Translations under genes and position numbers: made by a program
Part shown: one piece after another, positions 16,905 through 26,415 of the stretch
Layout of the letters: every line of letters begins with the position of its first letter
Numbering within the stretch: the stretch's first letter is position 1
DNA from: Pseudomonadota bacterium
GTDB lineage: Bacteria > Myxococcota_A > Polyangia > Polyangiales > Polyangiaceae
Assembly: GCA_023402175.1 (NCBI GenBank)
Contig: JAEXCN010000353.1
Location: 1 to 64,000, forward strand
Direction: 5' to 3'
Length of the DNA: 64,000 nucleotides
Notes under the pieces: generated by a model
Seen by the model: only the letters and a program-made list of their open reading frames with translations
Told to the model about the DNA's origin: nothing
Database searches by the model: none

Positions 16905-18701
16905 CTACTTAATGGTTACCGGCGGTGCGTCGTTCACGGGGCGGAGGCCCGTGCCAGCCACGTATCCGTAGCTCGCGTCGATGCCCATGCCCCAGACCGT
17001 GATCGCGAACGGCCCGTCACTCCGAGCCTCCTGCCGGCCGTAGCTGCACTCGCCCTTCGCGAACTTCTGCGGAAGGAACGCGTCGGTCAGCTTCACGAAG
17101 GCATACTCGTACTCGCCCGACGTGCCGAGTGGGCGCCAGCCTTCAATCGGACCTGCACATTCGAGATCCACGGGCAGGAAGCCTGTGGGCGTCTTCCGGC
17201 GGACGACGGTGAGACGCGTGTCGGGGAACGTGAAATCGGTGAAGAAGATGTAGTGGTCGAGGAACTGATCGGCCGCGGGGACGTTCACGTAGTCCGGATC
17301 TCCCGTCGTCTTCGAGCCGGTGCCGCCGCCGTAGGAAGAGCCGGTCATGTAGACGTTGACGTGGAACGGATGCTTCGAGTCCTGGCTTCGCACGACGAAG
17401 AATTCGTCGGTGATGAAGTTGGCGCTCTCGCCTGCATTGAGCTTCTCGGGAGCGTCCCGCGGGCGCGACGGTTCGTACGTGAACGTCGTGTCGTCGGCCG
17501 CGGCGACGATCGTGTACGGGACACGCTCGCGCGCGTCTGCGAGGCTGTTGATGCGGGAAGGGAAGGGCACGACGGCGTATTCCGTTCCCCACTGCGCCGT
17601 GCCGGGGATCTGCTGCTGGAGCACATCACAGTACTGCACGTTCGACGGAATGAACGTGCACTGGGACCCGCCGAACATGGCGACCGGCTTGTTCGTCTCG
17701 ATCGGGCTCCCGGTCATCGCAGGCTGCACGAACTGCAGCACCTGCCCCTTCGAGAGCTTCCACGTCTGCGTGATCCCCGCGGCCGCCCCCGCGATGTCGG
17801 CCCCTGCGGGGACCTCGACCGTCGGACGAATGCTGACCTCGGTGTCGTCTTCGTTCGCGACGACCTGGAGGATACGTCGCTTGAGCGGCTGCCCGAAGTG
17901 GAACGGGCTCACGGCGATGTAGTTCTTCTCCCAGGACGAGGTCGGCAGGAGCAGCGTCGCCGTCGGGACGTGCGTGTCGGCGCCGCCGTACGGATAGATC
18001 GAGTACGCCGAGACCGGAGTGTCGGTCTTGATCTGGAACGCCTTGCTCCTCGCCGTGCCGTGGATCGCCGGATCGACGAGCATCGCGGGCGTGACCTCCG
18101 GAGGGCAGTACGTGCGGGTCTTGCCCATGTCCCCCTCGTCGTGCGCGAAGAAGACGATGGCGACCTCTCCGGGCGGAAGCGGTCCCTCGAGCAGCTTGTA
18201 CTCCGGCTCCTCGTTCTTCTGGGTCACCGTGTAGATCGATTTCGAGATGTCGAGCGGAGCGCTGCCGAAGCCCGCGGAGATGGAGGCCGGTCGATCCCAC
18301 GTGTTCGCGACCATCGCGGCGAAGCAGGACCCGGGCATCTCGACCGCGTCGACCGGCGGGAGCGTCCAGAACTCGCAGCCCGTCGAGCCCTTGTTCTGCG
18401 CAGCCGCGGTGCACGCATCGACACAATGCTCGCCGCCGCAGCCCTGGTCGGCGTTGCACGTCTCGACGACGGTCTCCTCTTCGCCCTCGCAACCTTTCAG
18501 CACCTGCTTGAGGTCGCGCGAGCAACGGAGCCCGCACTTCTTCGGAGGATCGGAGGGAGGCGCGGCGTCGCTGTCGAGCGTCGCCGGCGGATCGGCACGA
18601 AAGGTGTCCTGTCTGCTCGAGCACGCGACGGCAAGGACGACCGCGCCCGTCACGCCGAGGGCCGTGAAGCTGAAACGAAGGAGGCGATCAGCGACGTTCA
18701 T
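16905..18701 (-). CDS. IgGFc-binding-domain lipoprotein (cassette 2, last gene)
   Basis: This 598-aa protein has a lipobox ending at Cys27, an Asp/Pro spacer, a Cys-rich module starting CSRDLKQVLKGC with about ten Cys, then the IgGFc-binding-type region (about 130-595). The C-terminus contains the shared stretch SDGPFAITVWGMG followed by SYGYVAGTGLRP. GAGAGGT lies between the RCC1 stop and this ATG (12-bp gap), so it closes the operon. It meets the histidine kinase gene tail to tail with a 32-bp gap. Surface adhesion or recognition is inferred from the family. Confidence 0.87.
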   Translation of the reverse strand: MNVADRLLRFSFTALGVTGAVVLAVACSSRQDTFRADPPATLDSDAAPPSDPPKKCGLRCSRDLKQVLKGCEGEEETVVETCNADQGCGGEHCVDACTAAAQNKGSTGCEFWTLPPVDAVEMPGSCFAAMVANTWDRPASISAGFGSAPLDISKSIYTVTQKNEEPEYKLLEGPLPPGEVAIVFFAHDEGDMGKTRTYCPPEVTPAMLVDPAIHGTARSKAFQIKTDTPVSAYSIYPYGGADTHVPTATLLLPTSSWEKNYIAVSPFHFGQPLKRRILQVVANEDDTEVSIRPTVEVPAGADIAGAAAGITQTWKLSKGQVLQFVQPAMTGSPIETNKPVAMFGGSQCTFIPSNVQYCDVLQQQIPGTAQWGTEYAVVPFPSRINSLADARERVPYTIVAAADDTTFTYEPSRPRDAPEKLNAGESANFITDEFFVVRSQDSKHPFHVNVYMTGSSYGGGTGSKTTGDPDYVNVPAADQFLDHYIFFTDFTFPDTRLTVVRRKTPTGFLPVDLECAGPIEGWRPLGTSGEYEYAFVKLTDAFLPQKFAKGECSYGRQEARSDGPFAITVWGMGIDASYGYVAGTGLRPVNDAPPVTIK

Positions 18702-18713
18702 GGAATCAACCTC

Positions 18714-20138
18714 TCAAAAGACGATCGAGACGGGCGTGGGATGCGGGAGAGCGTCGGTCACGCCTTGCCCGAGCTCGCCGCGGTCGTTGCCGCCCCAGCA
18801 CACGACGCTGCCTCCCTGGAGCAGCGCGCAGACGGTCGTCTTGCTGACTGCGACGGCGACGGCATGTCCGGTGAGCTGATCGGCCGGCTTGAACCACCAC
18901 GACGAGGTGTCCGTCGTCAGCCGTCCAAGCGAGCCACGCGCGTTGTCGCCGCTGCACTGCACGGTTCCGTCGGTGAGACGCACGCACGTGAGCTCCCCAT
19001 TGGCGGCGACCTGCTGTGGCCAGGCCGCGACGCTGCCGACATGAGACCGAACCGGCACGAGCGATCGATCCGCAAGACCGGTTCCGAGAGCGCCGACGGG
19101 GCTGTTGCCCCAGCAGAAGACCTCGCCGCTCACGATCGCACAAGCATGCGCGCTCGTTCCGGCGGAGACTGCGAAGCTCGTGACGGGAGACAGACCGATC
19201 GCGAGGGGCAACGCGTCGTTGGCGATCGACGACGTGCGTACGGACACGATCGCCTTGGTCCCCGCGACGGCACCCCAGCTCACGAGGTCGCCGGCCTTCG
19301 TGATCGCGAAGCCGTTGTAGATGCTCGAGCCCGTGCGCGTGACCTCGAGGCCGTCGAGCGACGCCTTCCCCGGGCCGAGGACGGCCTTCGGCTCACTCCT
19401 TCCGAGCTGCAGATCGGAGTTGTCGCCCCAGCACCAGACCTCGCCGTTCGCGAGCACGGCGCATGCGCTCCGCACACCGAGGTCGACGCGTCGAGCCGCG
19501 CCCGGAAGCGCGACCGGGGTCGCCGTCGCGTGTGCCTTCGTGTCCGACACAGCGGGCGCGACCTGGAGCCCGAGCTGGCCCTTGTCGTTGCCTCCCCAGC
19601 AGGACACGCCTCCGTCGCCGATCACGGCGCACGTCGTCGTGCCCGCGGCGCTGAGCTGTGTTGCGTCCTCGAGCCCGTCGACCTTGCTGACGACGAAGCC
19701 CGTGCCGGGGACGGTGCCCCCGTCCGCTCCGGCGTCGACGACCCACGAACCGGGCGGCGCCGCACCAGCGTCCGCCGTCCCGAGCGAGCCCTTCGCGTTG
19801 TCGCCCCAGCACCGCGCCGTGCCGTCGCTCATGCGCGCGCAGAAATGGTTCTCGCCCGCGACGAGCTCCACGGCGCATCCGGCGTCGACCGCGCACGTCA
19901 CGGGCTCGTCGGTCGGATCGAATGGAGGCTTGGCGTCCTCCGCACCCGCGTCCTTCGACGGCGCGGGCTCTTCCGAAGGAGACGCCTCGGGGAGGTTCGC
20001 CTTGCCGGAGCCGGCGTCGACCTCGGGCTCCTCGAACGAAGCACGGGGCTCGTCCGAGCTGCTGCACGCGACGAACGCTGCTACCGCGAACGGCGCGGCG
20101 GTGAGCGAGAACAGGATCGATCGATTGCGAGCCTTCAT
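18714..20138 (-). CDS. RCC1-repeat propeller lipoprotein (cassette 2)
   Basis: This 474-aa lipoprotein is anchored at Cys25 and has an Asp/Glu/Pro/Ala spacer to about residue 75. Seven RCC1 blades follow, each marked by a CWGxNxxGxLG-type motif (CWGDNAKGSLG, CWGGNDKGQLG and so on; the fourth is SWGAVAG and the sixth CSGDNARGSLG). Seven repeats match the closed RCC1/BLIP-II seven-bladed propeller, which usually serves protein-protein binding. The Cys in most CWG motifs is conserved, suggesting disulfides or tight packing. GAGG lies just after the stop of the upstream propeller gene (10-bp gap). Confidence 0.88.
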   Translation of the reverse strand: MKARNRSILFSLTAAPFAVAAFVACSSSDEPRASFEEPEVDAGSGKANLPEASPSEEPAPSKDAGAEDAKPPFDPTDEPVTCAVDAGCAVELVAGENHFCARMSDGTARCWGDNAKGSLGTADAGAAPPGSWVVDAGADGGTVPGTGFVVSKVDGLEDATQLSAAGTTTCAVIGDGGVSCWGGNDKGQLGLQVAPAVSDTKAHATATPVALPGAARRVDLGVRSACAVLANGEVWCWGDNSDLQLGRSEPKAVLGPGKASLDGLEVTRTGSSIYNGFAITKAGDLVSWGAVAGTKAIVSVRTSSIANDALPLAIGLSPVTSFAVSAGTSAHACAIVSGEVFCWGNSPVGALGTGLADRSLVPVRSHVGSVAAWPQQVAANGELTCVRLTDGTVQCSGDNARGSLGRLTTDTSSWWFKPADQLTGHAVAVAVSKTTVCALLQGGSVVCWGGNDRGELGQGVTDALPHPTPVSIVF

Positions 20139-20148
20139 CGTGCGTGCC

Positions 20149-21411
20149 TCAGGGCTTCGTGCCTGTCGTCTTGTGGAGCGCAGCGTTGTCGCCGACGACC
20201 CAGAAGTCGTCGTTGCTCGTTCCCCACATCCCGTAGAACGCCGTCGTCACCGGCGTGTTCGTCACGCGGATGGCCGCCTGCTTCCACTTCGTTCCGGTCC
20301 AGTGCGTCACGCGTCCGGGCTGGCCAACGGACCAGACGTCGTTCGGAGCCGTGCCCCAGAACGCGTTCACCTGGGGTTCCCACGCGAGCAGCGGGACGAA
20401 GGACCAGGCGAAGCTCTGGCCGTTGTCGGTGCTCGTGCCGCGCCAGAGCGCATTGCGACTGTGCGTGCGTCCGACGGCCCAGAACTCGTCTCCAGGCAGG
20501 ACCTTCACGCTGCCGATCGCCTCCGCCTTCGGGAAGTCGCCGTCGGGATCGGGAGGCAGGTCGAACTGCACCCAGGTATTCGTGCCCGGAGCGCGCCGGA
20601 TGACGGGCGCAGACAGCACGCCCCATTGATCGGCCTCGATACTCCCCACCAGCCAGAGGCCGCTCGAAGGCGATCCCCAGATGTTCTGGTACGCCATGGG
20701 GCGCGCGGAGAGCTCTTCGTCGACGCTCCATCCCGCAGCTGCGCCGGCGTAGTGAACGGCTCGCCCGCTCGCGGGATACGGATAGTCGTTCCATCCCATG
20801 GGCTGCTTGCCGCCGACCGCCCAGATGTCGTCCGGGCCGCTCCCCCAGATGCACTTGATCGGGACGCTCGGATCGCCAGGGAGCGTCACCGGTGAGAACG
20901 TGACCTCCGCCGAGCTCGCCCCGGTGCCGTGGTAGACCGTGCCGTTCGTCGCAAGCAGCCAGAGATCGGTCGGGCCGCTGCCCCAGATGGTCGCGAGCGC
21001 GCTCAGCCCACTCGCGTGCTCGGACCACGCGCTCCCGTCCCATCGGAGCACGCTCCCCCCGGCGCTGATGGACCAGACGATGCCCTGTCCGTCACCCCAC
21101 ACGCCCTTGAGGACGTGTTTGCCCGGGAGCACGGTGTGACAGAAGTTGTCGTCGGAGCAGATGCGCTGGGGACCGTCGGGCACGTCCGCGTCCTTCGGAG
21201 CGGACGCATCCCCGTCGGGCACGTCGGCGTCTTCGATGCTCGGGGACGCGGCCTCGGGCAGCGTCGTCACCGAGCCGCCATCGACGTCGTTCGAATCGTT
21301 CGACTCTGGGGTGAGCTCGGAGTCGGCACACGCGACGAGCGCGCCGAAGCCGGCTGCAGCGAGGACGAGGAGCAGCCCCGTCGCGAAGCTTCGGTTCGTG
21401 ATGCGGTTCAC
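20149..21411 (-). CDS. Seven-repeat propeller lipoprotein, type B (cassette 2)
   Basis: This 420-aa lipoprotein is anchored at Cys28, with an Asp/Ser/Pro spacer (about 30-80) and a start module CSDDNFCHT. Seven repeats around WGSGPxDxWxVG follow. The sequence ends with a DDFWVVGDNAALHK-type blade, matching cassette 3. The ATG overlaps the stop of the type A propeller gene by 4 bases (ATGA), so translation is coupled. A beta-propeller fold is inferred from the repeat spacing of about 45-60 residues. The partner is unknown. Confidence 0.82.
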   Translation of the reverse strand: MNRITNRSFATGLLLVLAAAGFGALVACADSELTPESNDSNDVDGGSVTTLPEAASPSIEDADVPDGDASAPKDADVPDGPQRICSDDNFCHTVLPGKHVLKGVWGDGQGIVWSISAGGSVLRWDGSAWSEHASGLSALATIWGSGPTDLWLLATNGTVYHGTGASSAEVTFSPVTLPGDPSVPIKCIWGSGPDDIWAVGGKQPMGWNDYPYPASGRAVHYAGAAAGWSVDEELSARPMAYQNIWGSPSSGLWLVGSIEADQWGVLSAPVIRRAPGTNTWVQFDLPPDPDGDFPKAEAIGSVKVLPGDEFWAVGRTHSRNALWRGTSTDNGQSFAWSFVPLLAWEPQVNAFWGTAPNDVWSVGQPGRVTHWTGTKWKQAAIRVTNTPVTTAFYGMWGTSNDDFWVVGDNAALHKTTGTKP

Positions 21412-22682
21412 TTGCTACCTCCGTTGCCGCTCTTCGGGCCCGTGTAGCGGAGGGCAACGCCGTCGCCGACGATCCAGACGTCGTTCGCGCTGCTTCCCCA
21501 CACGCCGTAGAGGTTCGGCTTCCTTCCGAGCGGCAGCTGCGCCGTCGCCGGAGTGAACGCCTTGCCGTCGTAGTGCAGGATCGTGCCTGCATCGCCGACC
21601 ACCCAGATGTCGTCCGGCCCGCTGCCCCAGATCGCGTGGAGCGGCACCGTCGTCCCCGACGGCACCTTGTCGAAACGCACGTTCCCGGGCACGTAGTGGC
21701 GGATCGATCCGAGCGCGCCGACGGCCCAGATGTCGTTCGGGCCGCTACCCCACATGGCGTCGAACGTGAGCGAGGACTGGCTGTCGATCGACGTCCAGAC
21801 GAGCGGGTCTTGCCCTTCGCTCGCGCCTCCCTCGCGCGGTGTTCCATGCAGGAGCAGGCCGCGCTCGATCGAATTCGAGGTGCTGTTGTCGGCCGCCATC
21901 CAGACGTCCGACGCCGAGCTGCCCCAGATGCTCCGGACCGTCGCCGTTCCGGGCACCTGCTTCCATGCCGTGTCCGATTCTCCGGACGTCAGGAGGAGCT
22001 GATTCCCGGCCCAGAGATCGTTGTCCCAGTCCGGTTCGGCGAGATCGAACATGCGTCCGCCGACGCGAACGTCGCTCGCAGAGCTGCCCCACACCGCGCG
22101 GAGGATCGCGCTGTTCCACGGGGAGAACCCCGTCGGCGAGAGCGTCCATGCGGCCGTTCCGTTCTTGAAGCCGGTCCCGTGCAGGATCGTCGTCGTCGTG
22201 CTGACGACCCAGATGTCGTTCGGCCCGCTGCCCCAGATCCCGCTCAGTGTGTCGAAGACGCCGGTGGGCGTCTGGACCCACGTCTTGCCGTCGTAGTGCA
22301 TGATCGTTCCGCCCGACCCGATGGCCCAGACGTCGTTCGGTCCGGTGCCCCAGACGGCCGTGAACGTGCGCAGAGGGTCGAGCGGCGTCGGATGCATGCA
22401 CCATGCAACGTCGTCGCACGCAGACACCTCCGTGGTGCAGTTCGGATCGCCGGGCTCGCAGCCGGCGTCGGGCGGCGAGGCGGCGTCAGGCAAAGCAGGC
22501 ACCTCGACCGGACCCGCCTCCGGAACGGTGCTGCCAGGCTCCTCGCGCTTGCTGTCGTTCTCGGCGACGGCGCAGCTCGCGAACGAGCCGACGAGGAAGA
22601 TCATCGAGCCGGCGATCGTCGCCGCCTTCCAGCGACGCGGCGCGCGCTCACGCGTCGTCTTCACGCTCGTCTCGGCGCTCAT
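21408..22682 (-). CDS. Seven-repeat propeller lipoprotein, type A (cassette 2)
   Basis: This 424-aa lipoprotein starts at an ATG that overlaps the stop of the Cys-rich gene by 4 bases; the longer frame upstream is rejected for that reason. The N-terminus is basic, the lipobox ends at Cys37 (FASCAV), then comes a Pro/Asp spacer and the short segment DVAWCMH. Seven clear blades carry VWGTGPNDVWAIG, IWGSGPNDIWVVS and similar motifs. Types A and B differ in their start module and sit side by side in cassettes 2, 3 and 4. Confidence 0.82.
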   Translation of the reverse strand: MSAETSVKTTRERAPRRWKAATIAGSMIFLVGSFASCAVAENDSKREEPGSTVPEAGPVEVPALPDAASPPDAGCEPGDPNCTTEVSACDDVAWCMHPTPLDPLRTFTAVWGTGPNDVWAIGSGGTIMHYDGKTWVQTPTGVFDTLSGIWGSGPNDIWVVSTTTTILHGTGFKNGTAAWTLSPTGFSPWNSAILRAVWGSSASDVRVGGRMFDLAEPDWDNDLWAGNQLLLTSGESDTAWKQVPGTATVRSIWGSSASDVWMAADNSTSNSIERGLLLHGTPREGGASEGQDPLVWTSIDSQSSLTFDAMWGSGPNDIWAVGALGSIRHYVPGNVRFDKVPSGTTVPLHAIWGSGPDDIWVVGDAGTILHYDGKAFTPATAQLPLGRKPNLYGVWGSSANDVWIVGDGVALRYTGPKSGNGGSK

Positions 22683-23887
22683 TTCGTCGGCTCCAGTCCG
22701 GCGTCGCACTCGACCATCAGGCATTTGCCTTCGATGCATGGCTGTCCCTCACCGAAGTTGCACGCCGTGCCGCAGGCTCCGCAGTTTGCGGGGTTCACTC
22801 GGAGGTCGATCTCGCAGCCGTCGCTCGGGTCTCCGTTGCAGTCCGCGAAGCCCGGGAGGCAGTCGTACGCGCAGAGGCCCTTCTTGCACGAGCCGACCTG
22901 GTTCGCGCGGGCCGCCGGGCAGAAGTTCATGCAAGCGCCGCAGTTGAACGGATCGCTCAGGAGGTCCATGCATCCCTCCGGGCACGTCGCGCGGCCTAGC
23001 TTCTCGCACGTGTCGAGGCACTTGGGGCCCGTGCCGTCGTCGCGGCACACCTGGTCGGGACCGCACTTGATCCCGCAGCCGCCGCAGTTGTTGAGATCCT
23101 TCGTGATGTCGGTCTCGCAGCCGTTCGAGCCGCAGCCGGTCTTCAGATCATTGTTGCAGTCTGCATGTCCGCCGGTGCACTGCAGCTGCCCGCATTGTCC
23201 CTTCGCGCAGCCGTAGGTCGTGTACGGAGGCAGGGGGGAGCACGCGTCTTCCGGGAACTGGCATTCGTTCCCGCACGCGCCGCAGTTCGCCGAGTCCGTC
23301 CGGAGGTCGGTGCATCCGCGTCCGCAGTCGACGAGACCGTTCGAGCAGCCGCACTTGCCGTTGATGCAACGGACGTCGGGCGCGCACGCATGACCGCACG
23401 TCCCGCAGTTCTCGGGATCGGCGTTGACGTTGGTCTCGCAGCCGTCGTCGAGCAGGCCGTTGCAGTCGCGGAAGACGCGCGGGGGCTGCATGAAGCCGCC
23501 TTCCTTGATCATGCAGCCGAGCACGCACTCGCCGTCGACGCACCGGGCGTCCATGTTGACGGACTCGAATCCTCCACAGCGATTGCCGCACGCGCCGCAG
23601 TTCGCGGCATCGTTCAGGAGGTTCGTCCCGCACTTCGGGAACGGCTTCGTCCCGCACGTGGCGTACGGAAACGTGCACTCCGTCCCCATGCATGCGAGGA
23701 CCTTCTCCGGCGCGGGCGTCGCCTCCGCGTCACCGCCGTCGGGCGGAGGTGGCGTGAAGCTCGGGGGTACCGTCGTGCCTGCATCGGGTTCTTCGCGGCC
23801 GAGCGAGACGGTGTCTTCGCACGCGACTGCGATGAGGGCGAAGCAGGACAGGCCGAGAACGGCGAATCGTCTTGAGGTCGAGGACAA
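22679..23887 (-). CDS. Cys-rich lipoprotein with six NCGACG modules (cassette 2)
   Basis: This 402-aa lipoprotein (lipobox AVAC, Cys23) has a Pro-rich spacer and then six Stig1-like modules centred on NCGACGNRC, NCGTCGHAC, NCGACGNEC, NCGGCGIKC, NCGACMNFC and NCGACGTAC. As in every copy, only module five lacks the second Gly of CGxCG. The first mature segment (CMGTECTFPYATC) matches the other cassettes. The gene begins 54 bp after the anti-sigma candidate and is translationally coupled to the type A propeller. It is likely a disulfide-stabilised rod or stalk. Confidence 0.83.
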   Translation of the reverse strand: MSSTSRRFAVLGLSCFALIAVACEDTVSLGREEPDAGTTVPPSFTPPPPDGGDAEATPAPEKVLACMGTECTFPYATCGTKPFPKCGTNLLNDAANCGACGNRCGGFESVNMDARCVDGECVLGCMIKEGGFMQPPRVFRDCNGLLDDGCETNVNADPENCGTCGHACAPDVRCINGKCGCSNGLVDCGRGCTDLRTDSANCGACGNECQFPEDACSPLPPYTTYGCAKGQCGQLQCTGGHADCNNDLKTGCGSNGCETDITKDLNNCGGCGIKCGPDQVCRDDGTGPKCLDTCEKLGRATCPEGCMDLLSDPFNCGACMNFCPAARANQVGSCKKGLCAYDCLPGFADCNGDPSDGCEIDLRVNPANCGACGTACNFGEGQPCIEGKCLMVECDAGLEPTK

Positions 23888-23941
23888 GGCTGCCTCCCAG
23901 AGCGTTTGAGGCCCGGGCGAGAGTGATTGTCGAACCGCCGC

Positions 23942-24700
23942 TCAGCGCGGCGACGAGAAGAGATCGGCGAGATGAGACCGATGGTTCGATGTCGGGTAGC
24001 GCTGTTGGAACTCGCTCCATCGGCGCTCTGCCTCAGCGCGGCGGCCGAGGTAGAGCAGAGCTTCGATCGCGAGCGCTTCGCGCTCCTGCGTGAACCGCCC
24101 GTTCGCGAAGTCCCGCTCGTGCTTGTCACACAGCGCGAGCGTGTCGGCGGGACGGGAACGGAGCGCGTCTTGCGCGCGGTCGAGCAGATCGATCTCGGCG
24201 CTCTCGCTCGCCGCAGGACGGGCAGGGGCGCTCGGTACGGGGGCACGCGGGGCGCGACGCGCGAGCGCGACGTTCGACGGTGCCGGAGCCGGAGCGGCAT
24301 TCGCCGGCGGAACCGCCGTCGGCAACTCGTCGGGGTGGACGGCCGGCGGATCGTCCGCGCGCTTCTCGTCGATCGCCACCGGGTGAGGCGAGATCGGCGA
24401 AGGAGCGCTCGTGGCGACGAGCGCCGGTCCGGTCTCCTGCGTGCGCATGTCCACGACGGCCACCCCGGCGATCGCGAGGAGCCCTACGCCTGCTACGGTC
24501 ACGAGCCGCGGCCACGACCACGCGGTCGCTCGCGTGCTTGCGAGCGAGCCGTGGGCGGCCTCGAGCTTCTGCGCGAGTCGCTCGATGTGCGCGCTGTCCG
24601 GTCCCGAATCCAGCCTCTCGGCCTCGAGATCCGCTCGAAGGAACGAGGGCACGGCGTCGGGAGAATCCACAATGCGCGGAGGATCACGGAACGCGCTCAT
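23942..24700 (-). CDS. Single-pass membrane regulator, putative anti-sigma factor (cassette 2)
   Basis: This 252-aa protein starts at an ATG overlapping the sigma stop by 4 bases (ATGA). A cytoplasmic part of about 65 residues with a charged helix (HIERLAQKLEAAH) leads to one membrane segment (66-84), an Ala/Pro-rich periplasmic linker, and a C-terminal helical domain (about 165-250) with ALRSRPADTLALCDKHERDF and EALLYLGRRAEAERR, a TPR-like pattern shared with the other cassettes. No zinc-binding anti-sigma motif is present. The anti-sigma role is inferred from coupling and topology. Confidence 0.72.
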   Translation of the reverse strand: MSAFRDPPRIVDSPDAVPSFLRADLEAERLDSGPDSAHIERLAQKLEAAHGSLASTRATAWSWPRLVTVAGVGLLAIAGVAVVDMRTQETGPALVATSAPSPISPHPVAIDEKRADDPPAVHPDELPTAVPPANAAPAPAPSNVALARRAPRAPVPSAPARPAASESAEIDLLDRAQDALRSRPADTLALCDKHERDFANGRFTQEREALAIEALLYLGRRAEAERRWSEFQQRYPTSNHRSHLADLFSSPR

Positions 24701-25260
24701 CGCTGGCCCTTCAGTTCGAGGCGACGCGCGGCCGCGAGGATTTCCTTCTTTGCGGAGCTGTGGCGGTAGTAGGCGGTCTGCAACGGACAGCCGACGGCCT
24801 CCGCCACTTCTGCCATCGACAGCTCCTCGAGCTCGTAGAGGACGAACACGGTGCGCCGCGGCTCGTCGAGGATCGCGAGGAGGCGATCGAGCCGCGCGCG
24901 CATCTCGTTCACTTGCGCGGTCGACTCCGGGCAATCGGGCGACGGCTCGTCGAGCTCGTCGATATCCATGCTGCTCGGAGGCGGCCGCGACTTGCGATGC
25001 CGTACCGCCTCGCGCACGCAGATGCGATAGAGCCACGCCTTGAGCTGGTTGCGCTCCTCGTACGTGGCGAGCGCGCGATGGACGATGATGAAGACGTCCT
25101 GCGAGAGGTCGTCGAGATCGGCCGTCGGCACGCCGAGCCGGCGCAGCAGGCGCCACACGAACGCGCCGTGCTCCCTGAAGAGCTCGGCGCTCGATCGAAC
25201 CGGCGCTCCGTCCACCATGCGTGGGGAAAGAGCTACCGTCGATGAGCCGAACGCCACCAC
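24697..25260 (-). CDS. ECF-type RNA polymerase sigma factor (cassette 2)
   Basis: This protein of up to 187 aa starts at GTG; an ATG 14 codons later (25218) is also possible. Region 2 contains DLDDLSQDVFIIVHRAL and AWLYRICVREAVRHRK. Region 4 contains RRTVFVLYELEELSMAEV and the helix-turn-helix GCPLQTAYYRHSSAKKE. Its stop overlaps the anti-sigma candidate. The 60-bp gap upstream has an AT-rich patch with GGAAAC (minus strand, about 25305-25310) inside a GGAAA/TTTCC inverted repeat, which could be a self-recognised promoter. Confidence 0.9.
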   Translation of the reverse strand: MVAFGSSTVALSPRMVDGAPVRSSAELFREHGAFVWRLLRRLGVPTADLDDLSQDVFIIVHRALATYEERNQLKAWLYRICVREAVRHRKSRPPPSSMDIDELDEPSPDCPESTAQVNEMRARLDRLLAILDEPRRTVFVLYELEELSMAEVAEAVGCPLQTAYYRHSSAKKEILAAARRLELKGQR

Positions 25261-25320
25261 AGAAAGTACAAAGGCGAGCCGCTGGAGACTTTATGGAAAA
25301 AAGTTTCCAGAAAGTGAGCG

Positions 25321-26415
25321 CTACCGTGGTCCGAAGCGCAAGGTGAGCCCTACGCTCCCGGCGAGCCCGATCGGAGCCGCTCGATGCAGCGTGATCTGCC
25401 GGTCGGTCCGATCCTGGAACGTGAACCGATCACGAAGGACGAGCACGGCGAGCTGAGCCGAGAGCCATGGCTCGATCCGCACGGGCTTTGGCGCACGCGA
25501 GAGCTCGAACCCCACTCGCGCTTCGATCGGAACGTCGAGCAGAGGCCGCGTCGACATCCCGCCGAGAGCCGGCGCCGAGGCGTCGAGCCAGCCTCCATCG
25601 ACGCCCGTGCAGAGCGTGACGCTCGCCGAGCTCCGTCGGGCTGCGAGAAGGCATGCGAGCAGGCTGAGCGATTTCCTCTCGAGATGTACTTCCGGCTGCG
25701 TCCCGGCGGCTCGTGTCGGCCAGAGCTGACCGCGCGCGATGAACGAGAGCCGATTCACCGGCGGATGGACGATCGCGCCACCTTCGAGCCCCCACGAGAT
25801 CCCGGGCAGGATGCCGGACCCGGCCGTCAGACCTGCTGCGGGAGCCACGCTCCACGTCGGCTTCGGCCGCGTCTCCGTCCGCACCGTAGGCCGGGGCTCG
25901 GCCGGCCTCGGTGGCGTCGGGATCGGCGCGCCTTGGTCGACGGGCGGCAGCTGCGGCATGGGCGCTGCGGAAGTGCCCGGCGGAGGGCCCGGCAGCATCC
26001 TCGGCGGCCCGATCATGATCGAGAGCACGACGGCGAGCGTCTCGATCCCCTTCGTGCAGTCCTCGGCATCGATGAGGACGTCGCGCTGACCGACCTCCGC
26101 TCCGGAAGCATCGCGCTCGTTGATGTGGACCTGCCACTGCGCGTCGACCCGTGGAGCTACCGAGACGATGAGCGTCGCATCGGCCCCGGCTTCGTTCGTG
26201 AACGGGTCACGTTCGAGCCGCCGCTCGACGGCCTTCTCGATCACCGCCGCTCCTCCGCAGGCCTCGACCACGGCTCGCGGCTCGCTCAGGACCAGGGCAA
26301 ACCGCGCGACGTGCTCGCTGGCTGCGGCGGCCTGGGTCGTCGGCTCGGCATTCGCGACGCGGGCAATGGTTGCGAGCACCGCGATGGACGCTGCGCAACT
26401 CTTCAAGCGCGCCAT
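25321..26415 (-). CDS. Small beta-barrel-like outer-membrane protein (cassette 2, first gene)
   Basis: This 364-aa protein starts at the ATG 26415, which gives a clean signal peptide (MARLKSCAASIAVLA, cleavage after RVANA). The N-terminal domain of about 100 residues matches the other cassette starters, with a late Cys in DAEDCTKGIETLAVVLSIMI. A Pro-rich linker (about 130-180) leads to about 185 residues of alternating strands ending SVGLTLRFGPR, consistent with a small outer-membrane barrel. It is transcribed into the sigma gene 60 bp downstream. A signal-transducing role is inferred. Confidence 0.7.
   Translation of the reverse strand: MARLKSCAASIAVLATIARVANAEPTTQAAAASEHVARFALVLSEPRAVVEACGGAAVIEKAVERRLERDPFTNEAGADATLIVSVAPRVDAQWQVHINERDASGAEVGQRDVLIDAEDCTKGIETLAVVLSIMIGPPRMLPGPPPGTSAAPMPQLPPVDQGAPIPTPPRPAEPRPTVRTETRPKPTWSVAPAAGLTAGSGILPGISWGLEGGAIVHPPVNRLSFIARGQLWPTRAAGTQPEVHLERKSLSLLACLLAARRSSASVTLCTGVDGGWLDASAPALGGMSTRPLLDVPIEARVGFELSRAPKPVRIEPWLSAQLAVLVLRDRFTFQDRTDRQITLHRAAPIGLAGSVGLTLRFGPR

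Noticed and set aside
15657..20603. Very long plus-strand open frame (1648 codons)
   Set aside because: It runs antisense through the cassette 2 IgGFc and RCC1 genes and through the histidine kinase in another frame, and its translation is Arg-rich with no domain. High GC makes such shadow frames common.
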